From the NCBI GenBank assembly GCA_904066235.2, contig CAJFCV020000002.1, positions 868,001 to 932,000 of the forward strand: 64,000 nucleotides of DNA, read 5' to 3'. The DNA is from Bursaphelenchus xylophilus. Lineage: Eukaryota; Nematoda; Chromadorea; Rhabditida; Aphelenchoididae. The position numbers were made by a program, and so were the translations under genes. The notes under the pieces are model-generated. The model saw only the letters and a program-made list of their open reading frames with translations. It was not told the DNA's origin and made no database searches. Below, in pieces: positions 22,147 to 32,610 of the stretch (positions are counted from its first letter, which is position 1; the number at the start of each line of letters is the position of its first letter).

Positions 22147-23636
22147 TACTCCCCGTACAATGTTTTGACCCCCCTCCTAACTCCGTCCAAAGTGTACTAA
22201 TTCGGACCAAATTTGGTATGTAGTATACTCACAGGCTAGTAACAAAAAATAACATAGCTGGACCTACCTTATAGTTGAATATCAAAATCTAGGGGCAATT
22301 TTCAAAAATCACCTTAAAAAATCGAGGAAAAAGTTTTGACCCCCCTTAAAAAACTTTAGATATCGCCAGCGGATGCCACGCAAACTTATTGTAATCGACG
22401 TCCCATACCTGAATACAGGTTAATATATGGTTTTCCGTTGAATGCTTCGTTGCATTTGAGTATTCAACGCGTTAAACCGTTTTTGATGTAGAACTGCCCA
22501 AAATTGTAAAAATCTTGCCCTAGCGCTTTCCTAGAGCTCTAAATTGGGTTTATATTATGTGCTTTAGACCTGTATTTACCTTCTCCTTTCAATAAAAGTG
22601 CATGGTGGCCTGGCGGTGTAGATTCGGCAGATACCCTCTTGTCATGCCCAGCCTTGGTGAGCCATTTACTCTTTGACTCAAGGTCGAGATGTGGTCGTTA
22701 GGTCCTCAATGTAATCCTGAGACTCCTAGTTACTCTCAAACAAAGAATAAACTCCGGCTGACACGGTCTCATATGGTTTGCAGGCGCAACTTCGCCGATC
22801 TGCACCTTAACGAAAAACCCGTGTTTTTCAAATGGATTTTTAGCCACCAAAAACGGCTTTCATTTGATGGACCAGGTAATTTAAGACGTTACAGCACCCA
22901 CCATACTCATTTGAGACGTATGAAACGCCAAATGGGAGGCGGGGATGTAATAGTACTCGGGGTCATCTACAGTAACGGCAAACTTAAGATTAAGGTGAAT
23001 GAAACCCATTACAAAACGTGTCAAATCAAAACATTTTACATTAATGAGAGTAGCTAGGAGTCTCAGGATTACATTGAGGACCTAACGACCACATCTCGAC
23101 CTTGAGTCAAAGAGTAAATGGCTCACCAAGGCTGGGCATGACAAGAGGGTATCTGCCGAATCTACACCGCCAGGCCACCATGCACTTTTATTGAAAGGAG
23201 AGGGTAAATACAGGTCTAAAGAACATAATATAAACCCAATTTAGAGCTCTAGGAAAGCGCTAGGGCAAGATTTTTACAATTTTGGGCAGGTCTACATCAA
23301 AAACGGTTTAACGCGTTGAATACTCAAATGCAACGAAGCATTCAACGGAAAACCATATATTAACCTGTATTCAGGTATGGGACGTCGATTACAATAAGTT
23401 TGCGTGGCATCCGCTGGCGATATCTAAAGTTTTCTAAGGGGGGTCAAAACTTTTTCCTCGATTTTTTAAGGTGATTTTTGAAAATTGCCCCTAGATTTTG
23501 ATATTCAACTATAAGGTAGGTCCAGCTATGTTATTTTTTGTTACTAGCCTGTGAGTATACTACATACCAAATTTGGTCCGAATTAGTACACTTTGGACGG
23601 AGTTAGGAGGGGGGTCAAAACATTGTACGGGGAGTA
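22147..23636. mobile_element. Tc3-like element with ~592-bp terminal inverted repeats
   Basis: This 1490-bp element is flanked by TA (22145-22146 and 23637-23638) and starts TACTCCCCGTACAATG. The left arm (22147-22738) and right arm (23045-23636) are near-perfect inverted copies, with only scattered differences such as ctagttact against its partner ctagctact. The ~306-bp middle encodes a remnant of a Tc1/Tc3-family transposase. Long inverted repeats are known from Tc3, whose repeats are about 460 bp. This is an internal-deletion derivative that relies on transposase from elsewhere. It sits inside the LTR element, so it is the youngest insertion in the nest. Confidence 0.92.
22689..23057 (+). 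pseudogene. Tc3-like transposase remnant
   Basis: The 122-codon frame starts inside the left repeat. Its middle reads PVFFKWIFSHQKRLSFDGPG, then RRQ-like KRQMGGGDVIVLGVIYSNGK. This matches the family pattern IFSDEKRFNLDGPDG .. RRQFGGGSVMVWG. The Asp of FSDEK, the first catalytic residue, is His here. The N-terminal DNA-binding domains and the second half of the catalytic domain are absent. It cannot be a working enzyme. Confidence 0.88.
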
Positions 23637-23856
23637 TAATTTCTAGTCTAGGGAAGAGAACGAGAACGATAGAACAATTACCTAGGGTAACCTGCCCTGG
23701 CTCACACCGAACACAGGGAGGGGCCGGGGAAGGGGGAACTGAAAGACAGACACCGAGTGGCCAATCCGGTGGTAGACAAAAATACGAGAAACGATACCTT
23801 TATTGCTCCAAGGAAAAACGACGATGAGGCCCGGTTTCGATCAGGCGAGCACCCCA

Positions 23857-24045
23857 TATAAACGATTTAGACAATAGGTAGAATATTTATTGGGCAATAC
23901 ACGAGAAACACACACAACCGCTCACTAGAGGAGCGCGAGACACCGACTTCTGAGAATAGGGAAAATTGATCTTATGAAGACTTTGTCCTTTGACTTTATG
24001 CAAATTCGTGGGAAATAATTGGCGGTTTCAATGAAGTCGCCAACA
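23857..24045 (-). repeat. 5' LTR
   Basis: This 189-bp repeat appears identical to 19333-19521. The apparent lack of differences suggests a recent insertion. It is followed by GGGGG (24046-24050), which is also present at the other border. Confidence 0.93.
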
Positions 24046-24160
24046 GGGGGTGTTTGAAATCGGAGTTTTTTCACTTGGACAGGGAAGCATTTTGCCACAT
24101 TTTTGATACTTCCCGGATGCAAAATGGTACGTTTTTTGCCACTGGATCAGGTCCCTCATT

Positions 24161-24551
24161 GCACGGCAAAGCGTGGATAAAATCGAATAAAATTTTTTTT
24201 GAAATTCAATGGCAGTAGAAGCAGTAATGTGGCATATAATTTGGTCGTTGAGTCCAACTTCTTCGGCCGTTCAAGGTCAAGCGCTTTTTTCGTTTCGATC
24301 GCTCTCCGCAATTACTCTGCCTTTGGGGATTCCAAGGCAAATAATGGCTAGTCCTGCAGCTACTATGGAAAACAACATTTTTACAGACTTTTTGGGTTTT
24401 TTCAAAACAAAATTTTTAAAAGATGAAAAAAAATTTTTGTCCGGTAAAAATATACTTCAATTTGATCATTATTTTTACTTTTTTTTATTTTGATGATGAA
24501 AAATATACTTAAAATTAGTAAATATGCACTTGGCAAATTAAAAAAATCTAA
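24161..24551. other. Stretch without a supported gene
   Basis: A frame at 24209-24493 has no recognisable domain. Nothing else is visible. Confidence 0.35.
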
Positions 24552-24989
24552 CAGGGGAAGTACCCCAAGTGCGACGCTCAGATTTTGATGAAACTTGGCA
24601 TAAATTTAGAACAATTTTTTCTAAAATATATGCGAAAATCCTAGCTCGCGCTTTGCAGAGACAACCGAAAGTTGGCGAAAATTTGACACTTTTTGCCGAA
24701 TTTCAGCACGAAAAGTTTTATGCCTATTTCTACCATAGAGGGTAATGTTTCCACAAAAAATCAATTTTTTCCGCACGAAACTGGCAAAGTTATGAGCAAA
24801 AATTGTTTTTTTTTTCTCTGACCGCTCTCCGCGTTTCGCATGCTCTCTGGGCGGCAAAGATCGTTCAATATCTCGGCTGCACTTGCAAAGCGCGAGCTAA
24901 AACTTTCCGGAATTGATGTTTAGTTCATGCCCGACATGTGTGCAAAATTTAAAGGAAATCTGAGTTTCGCACTTCAGGTACTTCCCCTT
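24552..24989 (-). mobile_element. Family B repeat, copy 3 (reverse orientation)
   Basis: The copy has TAA immediately outside both ends (24549-24551 and 24990-24992). This is the clearest hint that family B has a 3-bp TAA target duplication, as PIF/Harbinger elements do. Internal blocks run in the reverse order to 10800. Confidence 0.85.
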
Positions 24990-26242
24990 TAAATTAAAAA
25001 TATTCCTAAACCTTTTAAAATTAAAATTTTAAGCCCAAGCTGAAAAAAAGCTCCAGGCTTCAGAGCTGGGTCAAAAAAATATTAGAAATGAGTAAGAGCG
25101 AGCCGGATCTCTCTCCATTTCTTGACGCGGCCATCATTCCGTCTTCTCTTAATTTTAGCCACCTAAAGTGAAATAAATACATTAGAAGAGAGGTTCATTT
25201 GCATTCATTCGGCGGCGCAAAAAGTGCGCAAATTTTTGGTTAACCGGCCAAAAAAATTTTTTTTTAAATTGAGATTTTTTACATAAAAAAATTCAAAATT
25301 TCTAAATTTAAAAAGTCAATAACAAAAAATAAAATTTTTAAAAATCAAATTTTTTATGTGAAATTTGTAAATTTTGCAGAAAATACTGAAAAATTTCCAA
25401 TAAAATATTTGAAAATTGGGCCCAATAAAACCCCGGATAAAAGCTTCATATTTAATTCCGCAGTCGTCCGCAGAACAATTCGTGTATTGCGTACACAGCA
25501 ATTAACCAAATTGCGTGTGCGGAAATGCGGCAAAACAGAGTGCTGCAAGATTTTTTGGAAATAAAAAGGAAACAGGATGACCATAATAAGATATAAAGAA
25601 AAATTGAGGAACTTTGAAGAGCCTAAAATGGAAACTTGCTAAAATTTTTTAAATTTGGCCCCCTAAAATGCACTATGCAGAGATTCGGACACACAAGCGC
25701 AAATAGACCAGTCCCTCAAGCAGATTATCGCTTACGTCGCGAGCCGTTCGAGATCCCGTTAAAATGACTTGAACAAATTTTGGCGAACAGATACGAAGCG
25801 CTGACTAAACAAAGAGGCGGATAAACAGAACCCCCGGTTTGACCTGGGAAAATGCGCAAAAATCCCGGGCTTAGCCGAAGAAGATGGGTAAGTGGAGGGG
25901 ATTTGAAAATGAGTATTAGAGAAAGAAGGCTAAAAATTTGGAAGCAAAAATATGTATTTACTTTCAAAAAAAATATAAAAAATATAACAGAAACATAAAG
26001 ATATTATGTGATAAAATAAAAGAGCAAAGATGTTGAGTTGTTTTTGAATTTTTTGAAGCGGATTTTTTCTTTGAATTTTTTATTTTATTTCTTTGCTGAA
26101 CTTTTAGTAGACTCGGAAAGAGCTCAAAATTTGAGTTTGTGAGTTCAATGATACTTTAAAAAAGATAGAATATAACATTTTCACGGCATATTACGTAAGA
26201 AATTTTTGCATCTTCTCAAAATTTCAACACTTTTTAGCCTAA
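24990..26242. other. Stretch without a supported gene
   Basis: Mixed AT-rich DNA. A GC-richer patch at 25670-25910 shows no splice-linked frame. Nothing is recognised. Confidence 0.4.
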
Positions 26243-26691
26243 CAAGGGAAGTACTCCAAGTGCGACGCCCAGATTTTCTTTAAATTTTGCACACACGTCG
26301 GGTATGGACTAGATATTAATTCCTGAAAGTTTTAGCTCGCGCTTAGCAGGTGCCACCGAGATATTGAACGATTTTCGCCGCCGAGAGAGCACGCTAAACG
26401 TGGAGAGCGGTCAAAGAGAAAAACGCTTTTTGGCCATAACATTGGCAGTTTCGTGCGGAAAAATTTGATTTTTTGTGGAAGCATTACCCTCAATGGTAGA
26501 AATTGGCATGAAACTTTTCATTACAAAATTCGCAAAAAAGTCTCAAATTTTCGCCGACTTTCAATCTAAAAATCTCGGTTGTTTCTGCAAAGCGCGAGCT
26601 AGGATCCTCGCACATATTTTAGAAGAAAATTTTCTAAATCTGTGCCAAGTTTCATCAAAAACTGTGCGTCGCGCTTGGAGTACTTCCCCTG
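26243..26691 (+). mobile_element. Family B repeat, copy 4
   Basis: Full-length copy. It begins CAAGGGAAGTACTCC and ends GAGTACTTCCCCTG. The surroundings read CTAA on the left and TTAG on the right, so the inverted symmetry extends four bases outward. Confidence 0.85.
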
Positions 26692-27729
26692 TTAGCACAA
26701 ATTAAGAATACTTTTTTCAAAAATATATGCAAAACTCCTAGCTCGCGCTTTGCAGAAACGAACCCTGCAGGCTCAGTTAGATGTAGTCAATTCCTCCATA
26801 AAAAGTTACTGTGCTAGAAACGGGTAGGTATGAATGATAAACGATTTGTATCCAGCCGTCTCTCTCAAGAAAAAGTTTGCTCAATAGCTTTACCGTATCA
26901 GGAACAGGCACATAATTGAAAATCTTAGGGATGTTTATAGCCCAAAATTTGGAAAAATAGAGGGTTTTATTTGGAACACTCCCTCTGAGATTGGCTTAGT
27001 CGCTAAAGTAAATAAATCACAGTATCAAGGATCTTTGAAAAATCACAAACAAATTGGAAAATGTGACCTATATTCATCATCATCTGAGATTCTCATAGCC
27101 AAAAAAAAAAAAAAAATAAAAGAAAAATTTTAAAAAATTAAAAATAAAAAAGCATAAAAAACATTATAAGACAAGATTTTTTGTATTGAGTACGAATAAA
27201 AAAATGTTTTTCACATCCTCTTCATCATGTTGGAAGTCAAAAATGAAGTGCGAATACAAATTCCCAGAGGGTCGGAAACGGAAAATTAAAAAAGGCAGTC
27301 GGAAAATTTCAACTTTTTTAATAAATTTTAAATTAAATTTTAATTTAATTTTGAAAAAAACATATTTTTTAAATTTTTACGAACATCCAAAATTCAACCC
27401 AACGTATTTTACAAGCTCTCCCCCAAATTTTCGGAACGCATAAAAATTTGAAAAGCCGCCGAAAAACAAATTCGCCGACTCTCGGACACGCTTCGAATGT
27501 CCCGAATCACATTTAGCGAACGCACCGAATCGCAATTTCATTTTTATTCCCCTCCGCTTGTTCACAACTGACCTTTTGATACAAAAGCTGCGGAAAACGG
27601 GAATAAAGGTTGTTACGTTTTAATCGCGGGGACATTCAAGGCTTTCCGAACTTGCAAAACAGCGACTTGCAGAGGGGCAGAACAAATGTTTCGAGAAAAA
27701 ACTTTTTAAAAAAAATTTGTGATCTATAG
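26692..27729. other. Stretch without a supported gene
   Basis: This is AT-rich up to 27400. CGTATTTTACA lies at 27403. A balanced-composition patch (27420-27700) resembles other isolated patches in this half, but no reading frame can be defended. Confidence 0.4.
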
Positions 27730-28372
27730 TTGGGGGCCAGTGGCAAAGGACGTATAATTTTGCATCCAGGAAGTATAAAAAATGTGGCAAAATGCCTCCC
27801 TATTCAAGTGAAAAAACTCCGATTTCAAAGGCTTTTTTATGTCAAACTGAGGAGTCTGGGGCCGGAATAGACCCTTCGCTATCGGTTTTTTACACTTCGT
27901 CTTGATTTCGCAGAGAAAGAGAGAAAAAAGACACGCAAAAGCGTACTCTCTCGCCCCAAAAATTCCCCATTTCTTCCCCGCTAAAACTTTTTTTCGCGTT
28001 TTTTTTGGCAAATTGCCAATCCATTCACCGGACTGTTTTAGGTTATCCCAGTTTGACGTGCGCCGCTCTTTTTGTGAGGGGAAGGGCGAGCATTTCAAAA
28101 CGGAGTTTTTTTTGTTGAAGTGGGAGGTATTTTGCCACATTTTTGATACCTCCCGGATGCAAAAAACACACCATTTTGCATCCGGGAAGTATCAAAAATG
28201 TGGCAAAATGCTTCCCTGTCCAAGTAAAAAAACTCCGATTTCAACCACCCCCCTAAAAAACAAAGTTTTTTTTTTCACTTGGAGGGGGAGGCATTTTGCC
28301 ACATTTTTGATACCTCCCGGATGCAAAATTATAAATACGTTTTTTGCCACTGGAAAAGGTCCCCCACTGTAC
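27730..28372. mobile_element. Family A MITE copies with an inserted family C element
   Basis: A family A left arm (27730-27830) is followed by a family C element (27841-28062). Then comes a right-arm segment ending CCGGATGCAAAA at about 28160, and after it a second complete family A hairpin (about 28170-28372) ending GGTCCCCCACTG/TA. The arrangement implies at least two overlapping family A units plus one later insertion. Confidence 0.8.
27841..28062. mobile_element. Family C element, copy 1
   Basis: About 220 bp with inverted ends TCAAACTGAGGAGTC and CAGTTTGACG. Internal hallmarks are 'cttcgctatcgg', 'cagagaaagagagaaaaaag', 'acgcaaaagcgtactctctcgc' and 'ggcaaattgccaatccattcacc'. Near-identical copies lie at 30387-30614 and 39275-39492. 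Confidence 0.82.
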
Positions 28373-28467
28373 ATTGTGAGGTAAAATTTAATACTAGCAC
28401 TCGGCAAGACGTATTTTACAACTAAAAAACAACGGGCCCACGTTTGCGGGCAACCACTTTGCGAAAA

Positions 28468-28832
28468 AAAAGTTTTAGCTCGCGCTTTGAAGGCGAAGCC
28501 GAGATATTGAACAATTTTTTCCGCCGAGAAAGTACGCTAAACGCGGAGAGCGGCCAGAGAGAAAAACGATTTTTGGCCGTAACTTCGCAAGTCTCACGTG
28601 TAAAAAATTGTTTTTTTGTGGAAACATTACCCTTTACGGTAAAAATCGCCAAGAAACTTTTCGCGCCGAAATTTGGCAAAAAGTCTTAATTTTCGTCGAC
28701 TTTCTATCTAACAATCTCGGTGGTTTCTGCAAAGCGCGAGCTCGGATTCTTTCATATATTTTTTAAAAAAAATTCTAATTTTGTACCAAGTTTCATAAAG
28801 ATCTGAGCGTCGCACTTAGGCTACTGTCCCTG
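28468..28832 (+). mobile_element. Family B repeat, copy 5 (5' truncated)
   Basis: It starts within the family at 'agttttagctcgcgc' and keeps the remainder, ending at CTGTCCCTG followed by TAA. A CGTATTTTACAACTAAAAA copy begins at 28410 just upstream. Confidence 0.75.
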
Positions 28833-29296
28833 TAAAAATTCAAGCAAAAAATCTCGTTTTACATAGTTGCAATAGAAACGTTTTTTCTTTATACATATGT
28901 AAAACATTTCCCAAAAGCAAACCGCAACACGAAACAAGAGCAAACAGAAGAGAACATGGCCACGAATCCCTGCTTGATTGTTTCAATTTAGCGCCGAAAA
29001 TTCCGTTTGGCCAAAAAGAGAAGGGACTTTTGCCAGGCCCATAAAAATTTCCTTTTTTTCTTTTACTCAACAAAAGCGACAAAATATGATAAAAGGAACA
29101 AATTTACATATTTTATGTGTTGAGTTGGAAAAAAAATCGAGTAACATTTTGAAGGCGATCTTCTGTTTGAAATTGCTTGGGAATGACTGTACTGTAAGAT
29201 TTGCTATGTTATTGTTTGAATTTATGGCTAATTGTAAGCAACCTCATCAGGTGTAATAAAAAAAATTCATGAAATGCATTCAAAGAAGCTTTCTTT
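28833..29296. other. Stretch without a supported gene
   Basis: I see only short frames with no recognisable domain. Confidence 0.35.
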
Positions 29297-29751
29297 CAGT
29301 CTGTCTGGAAAATAATGTGCACGGAACTGGGACGATTGAGGAAACCGAAAATTATTATTTTTCTTCAATGCAATTATCGAAACTAGGATAATCGAGGGTG
29401 CTGATTTCGAAAATGACATTCATTTTTTTTGGATGAGTACTCTTTTTTCTTAAGTAGTACTGTAAAATTGTAATTTTTTGAACTTTTTTTCATGAATATT
29501 CGATTTAGGGGTTTTCGATGGTGCTGCTTTCAAATCAAAAAAATAAATGAGATTTTCATAATCAGCGTGGTCGAAACCCCCAAATCAAGTATTTGTGAAA
29601 AAAAATCAAAAAATTATATTTTCAAATGTCGTTGCGCCAATCGCATCGCTGAAGTACAAAATTATTTTTTCTTGCAACTATGCAATTCATTTCCTTGGTA
29701 GTGATGCTATTTTCGATGCGACAAAGTGTTCATTATTTTCCCGACAGACTG
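29297..29751. mobile_element. Hairpin element with CAGTCTGTC ends, containing family E sequence
   Basis: The left end CAGTCTGTCTGGAAAATAATG and the right end CATTATTTTCCCGACAGACTG are inverted near-matches. A family E segment (about 29320-29600) lies inside the left half. The remainder has 'tcgcatcgctgaag' and 'gatgctattttcgatgcga', which pair. A related shorter hairpin with GTCGGGAAAATAATG ends occurs at 46294-46442. Confidence 0.7.
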
Positions 29752-29757
29752 ATAAAA

Positions 29758-29868
29758 CTAGACATGGCTGGGGGGCCGGGCCGAAAATCGCGGCCCGCCC
29801 GGGGGCCGGAAGAGGTCGGCCCGGCCCCGGGGCCTTTAAAACTCGTTCGGCCCACTAGCCATGTCTAG
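29758..29868. mobile_element. Short, very GC-rich insertion with 12-bp inverted ends
   Basis: This 111-bp segment starts CTAGACATGGCT and ends AGCCATGTCTAG. Its inside is nearly all G and C (runs such as GGGGGGCCGGGCCG and GGCCCGGCCCCGGGGCC), in sharp contrast to the AT-rich surroundings. It lies directly beside the end of the CAGTCTGTC element. It looks like a minute inverted-repeat element. I do not recognise a family with confidence. Confidence 0.6.
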
Positions 29869-31640
29869 ATAAAACAAAGCTTATCCACAAAAATTTTTCG
29901 ACAAGAAAATCTTCGAATTGATCAATAGGTGTATAAAATAAAGTCGAAATTTGGTGATACCCATTATGTAGGCTTATTTTGTTCGCTATTTACCCTTCAC
30001 GGGTAGGGTAAATAGTTCTACTGGGCTTTGGAAATCCTCTTAACTATCGTCTTTCAAAATTAATATTTAATCGTTGATCAGAAAAATAAAGGAAAGACTA
30101 CCTGGATGCTTTTGAAATTTTTATTTTTTCAAAACAATGTTTGTTTCAAGCCACTTTTTCATTGTTTCTCAGTCGATGAATTTTACTTTGGTGCAACATT
30201 GAGGTGTGAAGGTTCGGTTGCTTTGCAATTCACGTAAAACGGAAAAGAAAGGAACACTTTAACTTGGCTTTTTACCCAAAAATTTATCGGAAAAATATTT
30301 GAAATATTTGGTTTTAACTGGTCAAAATTTGTTTTGAAAAAAAATCAGAAGGCGTGAAAATGGTGAGATTTATCGAAAAAGACCTTGCACGTCAAACTGA
30401 GGAGTCCGGGGAGCGGAATAGACTCTTCGCTATTGGTTTTATACACTTCGTCTTGATTTCGCAGAGAAAGAGAGAAAAAAGACACGCAAAAGCGTACTCT
30501 CTCGCCCCAAAAGCTCCCCATTTCTTCCCCGACAAAACGTTTTTTCGCGTGTTTTTTGGCGAATTGTCAATCCATTCACCGTACCGTTTTAGCTTATCTC
30601 AGTTTGACGTGCGTTGTTTATATCATGTTGACAAAGCAATAAGTCAAAAAAAGTCTTCGCGCCCATTTTTTGAGTTTCGCCCAAATGAAGTGTCAAAATT
30701 GACAAAAAAGTAAAATAATTCCGAGAAAAATACTCTTTGGCCGGGAAACCCCACGAAAAATTCTTTCCTGACATTTTGTTTGATTTCAATCGATTCAAAG
30801 TGAGTAAAAGGACGTCTGGTAGACGTCTGGCGCCTATGCATCGTCATTTTCTTTACAAATATCATTCAATTGTTTTTCTTTTTTTTTAAAGAAAAGCGTT
30901 AAAAAGACCATGCTCGATTTTCATTTGTCACTCTTTTTTCCCCGATGAACTTCCAAAATGAAATTTGCTCTCGTCATAAGTGATAAAAAAACAGAAAAGA
31001 GAATCATATCTCTCTCGTGGTATGTCAGAACCCTTTATTGCGCTCCTATGTGTTAATAGGGTTCGCTTTTTCCTTTCCGATTTTTTGTGCAAATAATAAA
31101 GATCCGGTTTGTTTTCCCCACTAAAATACAAATTTTTTGATCGCGGTTTTAATCGTTTATCGAGGGATATTCTTTTAACTTTTAGTGCTGTTTGTTACAA
31201 AAAAAGAAAAAAGATTTTGCTTCCTTCAGTTTTTAAAATACGCCTTTTGTTATAACCCTAGTTTTTACTATAGATAATCAAAAGAATATATGGTTTTTCG
31301 GCCTTTGAAATTGCTGCTAATACGCAAGTTTTGCCCTATTTGCCCTACGAAAATTCGTTTTACAATGATTCGATTTATATTCATTTCCCAGGCGATGCAT
31401 TAACATCAAAAAAAATTGAATGATATTAAAATTTTATTAGGATAAAACACAACACACTTGTAATTCTAATGGCAATTGTAGTCTTTTTGCTCCCGCCAGG
31501 TTCTTATCAACCATTCAAACGAATAAGTAAAACATTAGTGAATTTTTTTATGATCTGGAAAGCTTTGTTTTTTTCTTTTATTGTTGAAGTAAACATAGAC
31601 TTTTGAAATACGCCTATGGAGATGTTCTTCATTGTAAGCT
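29869..31640. other. Stretch without an intact gene
   Basis: It holds a family C copy (30387-30614) and otherwise AT-rich DNA. A local dyad, ACCCTTCACGGGTAGGGT, lies near 29993. No exon-like frames could be linked. Confidence 0.4.
30387..30614. mobile_element. Family C element, copy 2
   Basis: The ends GCACGTCAAACTGAGG and AGTTTGACGTGC are inverted. The interior matches 27841-28062 closely. Confidence 0.82.
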
Positions 31641-32129
31641 CTTACTACCCGGTAAAACGGTTATTGGCCTCCGTTGAAAACAGCGGTCGCTGGAATTGAA
31701 CGGAGAGCTATGATTAAAGCGGGCGGAATGACCAATTTTTATTTTGCTGCATGATCACGCTAGAACCCATGTTGAAAAACTGGTCAAGGACACCACAGAA
31801 CAGCTAGGATGGGAGGCCCTACCTCACCCGCTATACTCTACGGACAACGAGCTTTCAGATAAGCACTTATTTCCCCCGATAGCTCACGATCTGAGGCAGC
31901 AGCGCTTCGCTAAACACAATGATGCCAAAAATTGGGTTGATATTTGGACGGCTTCAAAACAGCCAAATTTTTTCTTTGGTGGATTGAAAAGTTGACCAAA
32001 TTACCGAAGCAACTCGTAACTAATAATATTATAGAATATAAAATTGAATAAGGTTTAGGGTAAAAATTTTTTTGCTATGATCAAAACGATCAGCAGAAAA
32101 AAACGGCAAAGTCATACTTCTAAACCTAA
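31640..32129 (+). mobile_element. Mariner fragment, 5' truncated
   Basis: The right end has a mariner-style terminus: the complement of TTAGGTTTAGAAGTATG ends at 32129 and is followed by TA. Upstream, plus-strand frames encode the transposase C-terminus: LLHDHARTHVEKL, GWEALPHPLYS and DLRQQRFAKHNDAKNWV, then a FFGGL..LPK-like tail. The third catalytic Asp region reads ELSDKHLF. No matching left terminus was found, so the 5' part is lost. Confidence 0.8.
31744..31995 (+). pseudogene. Mariner transposase C-terminal fragment
   Basis: This 83-codon frame carries the second (LLHDHA) and third (ELSDKH) catalytic regions of a mariner transposase and ends in a stop. The first catalytic region lies upstream in another frame with stops. 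It is only distantly similar to the copy at 6109, and it is dead. Confidence 0.82.
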
Positions 32130-32610
32130 TATTACAAAATAAGACCGTTTTGGGGATTTTGAAAAAGACGCTAAAATTTGCTTTTCCGTACTTTTTTTCT
32201 CATATCGGTCTGTTTTTTTCCATTCTATTTTTTCAAAAAAATGTCAGGAAAGCGTTTTTGGCGTTTTGCTTTGGAACGAACGGTGCGTTATTTCTTACTC
32301 TTATATATATACTTGCCAGCTTTGCAAGAAAAGCAGATTTTTATAGAAAAATTACCATTAAAATAGGTACAGTAGTTTTCGTAAAAAATATTCGCTACAA
32401 ATTTTCGTTCGATTTCAATTTCAATCGGACTCTCGCGGGTATTTTAGAAAAAAATATTCTGAATTTCTGCCAAATTTCATCAAAATTTTAACGTAGAATT
32501 TGGAACATTTTCTTATGAATTTCCGCGGATTTTTGAAGTCATTAGAATTTAATTTTAAAGTTTTTTTTTTAAAGTAATGGTCAAAAAATTGCAGATACTG
32601 ACAAACTGAC
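32130..32610. promoter_or_regulatory. Upstream region of the TMEM144-like gene
   Basis: This contains a weak family B-like remnant (about 32400-32500). A TTGCAG acceptor-like site ends at 32595, 15 bp before the start codon. In nematodes such a site can receive a spliced leader. That role is inferred. No TATA-like or operator site is convincing. Confidence 0.35.

Larger units (their letters stand above)
19333..24045 (-). mobile_element. Gag-only LTR retroelement, BEL/Pao type
   Basis: The element is 4713 bp with two 189-bp LTRs that look identical. It is oriented on the minus strand and flanked by 5-bp GGGGG duplications. LTRs begin TGTTGGCG in element orientation. Beside the 5' LTR (plus-strand 23830-23856) the sequence ends ACCCCA, giving a TGG-starting primer-binding site, and the match to a tRNA-like GGTTTCGAT stretch extends further. 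Beside the 3' LTR a purine-rich tract (19522-19545) serves as polypurine tract. The gag belongs to the DUF1759/zinc-knuckle type of BEL/Pao elements. No protease, reverse transcriptase, RNase H or integrase is present, so the copy depends on others in trans. A 1490-bp Tc3-like element interrupts its leader. Confidence 0.9.
19216..24160. mobile_element. Family A MITE, copy 2, split by a nested insertion
   Basis: The left half (19216-19332) and right half (24046-24160) are the two arms of one family A hairpin. The left half has 'atccagtggcaaaa' and ATGTGGCAAAATGCTTCCC. The right half has GGAAGCATTTTGCCACAT and 'ccactggatcaggtccc'. They are separated by a complete LTR element at 19333-24045. The GGGGG beside both LTRs is the target duplication, and removing the insertion restores a normal-sized MITE. 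Confidence 0.9.

Noticed and set aside
22560..22740. tRNA-like look of the Tc3-like inverted repeat (TGGCCTGGCGG followed by GGTCGAGATG)
   Set aside because: The B-box position does not fit GGTTCGANTCC and no cloverleaf forms. It is part of the terminal repeat and present in both arms.
32178..32491. Hydrophobic frames just upstream of the TMEM144-like gene as an extra exon
   Set aside because: They are composed of T-rich DNA without splice consensus, and the gene already starts with a good ATG and first helix.
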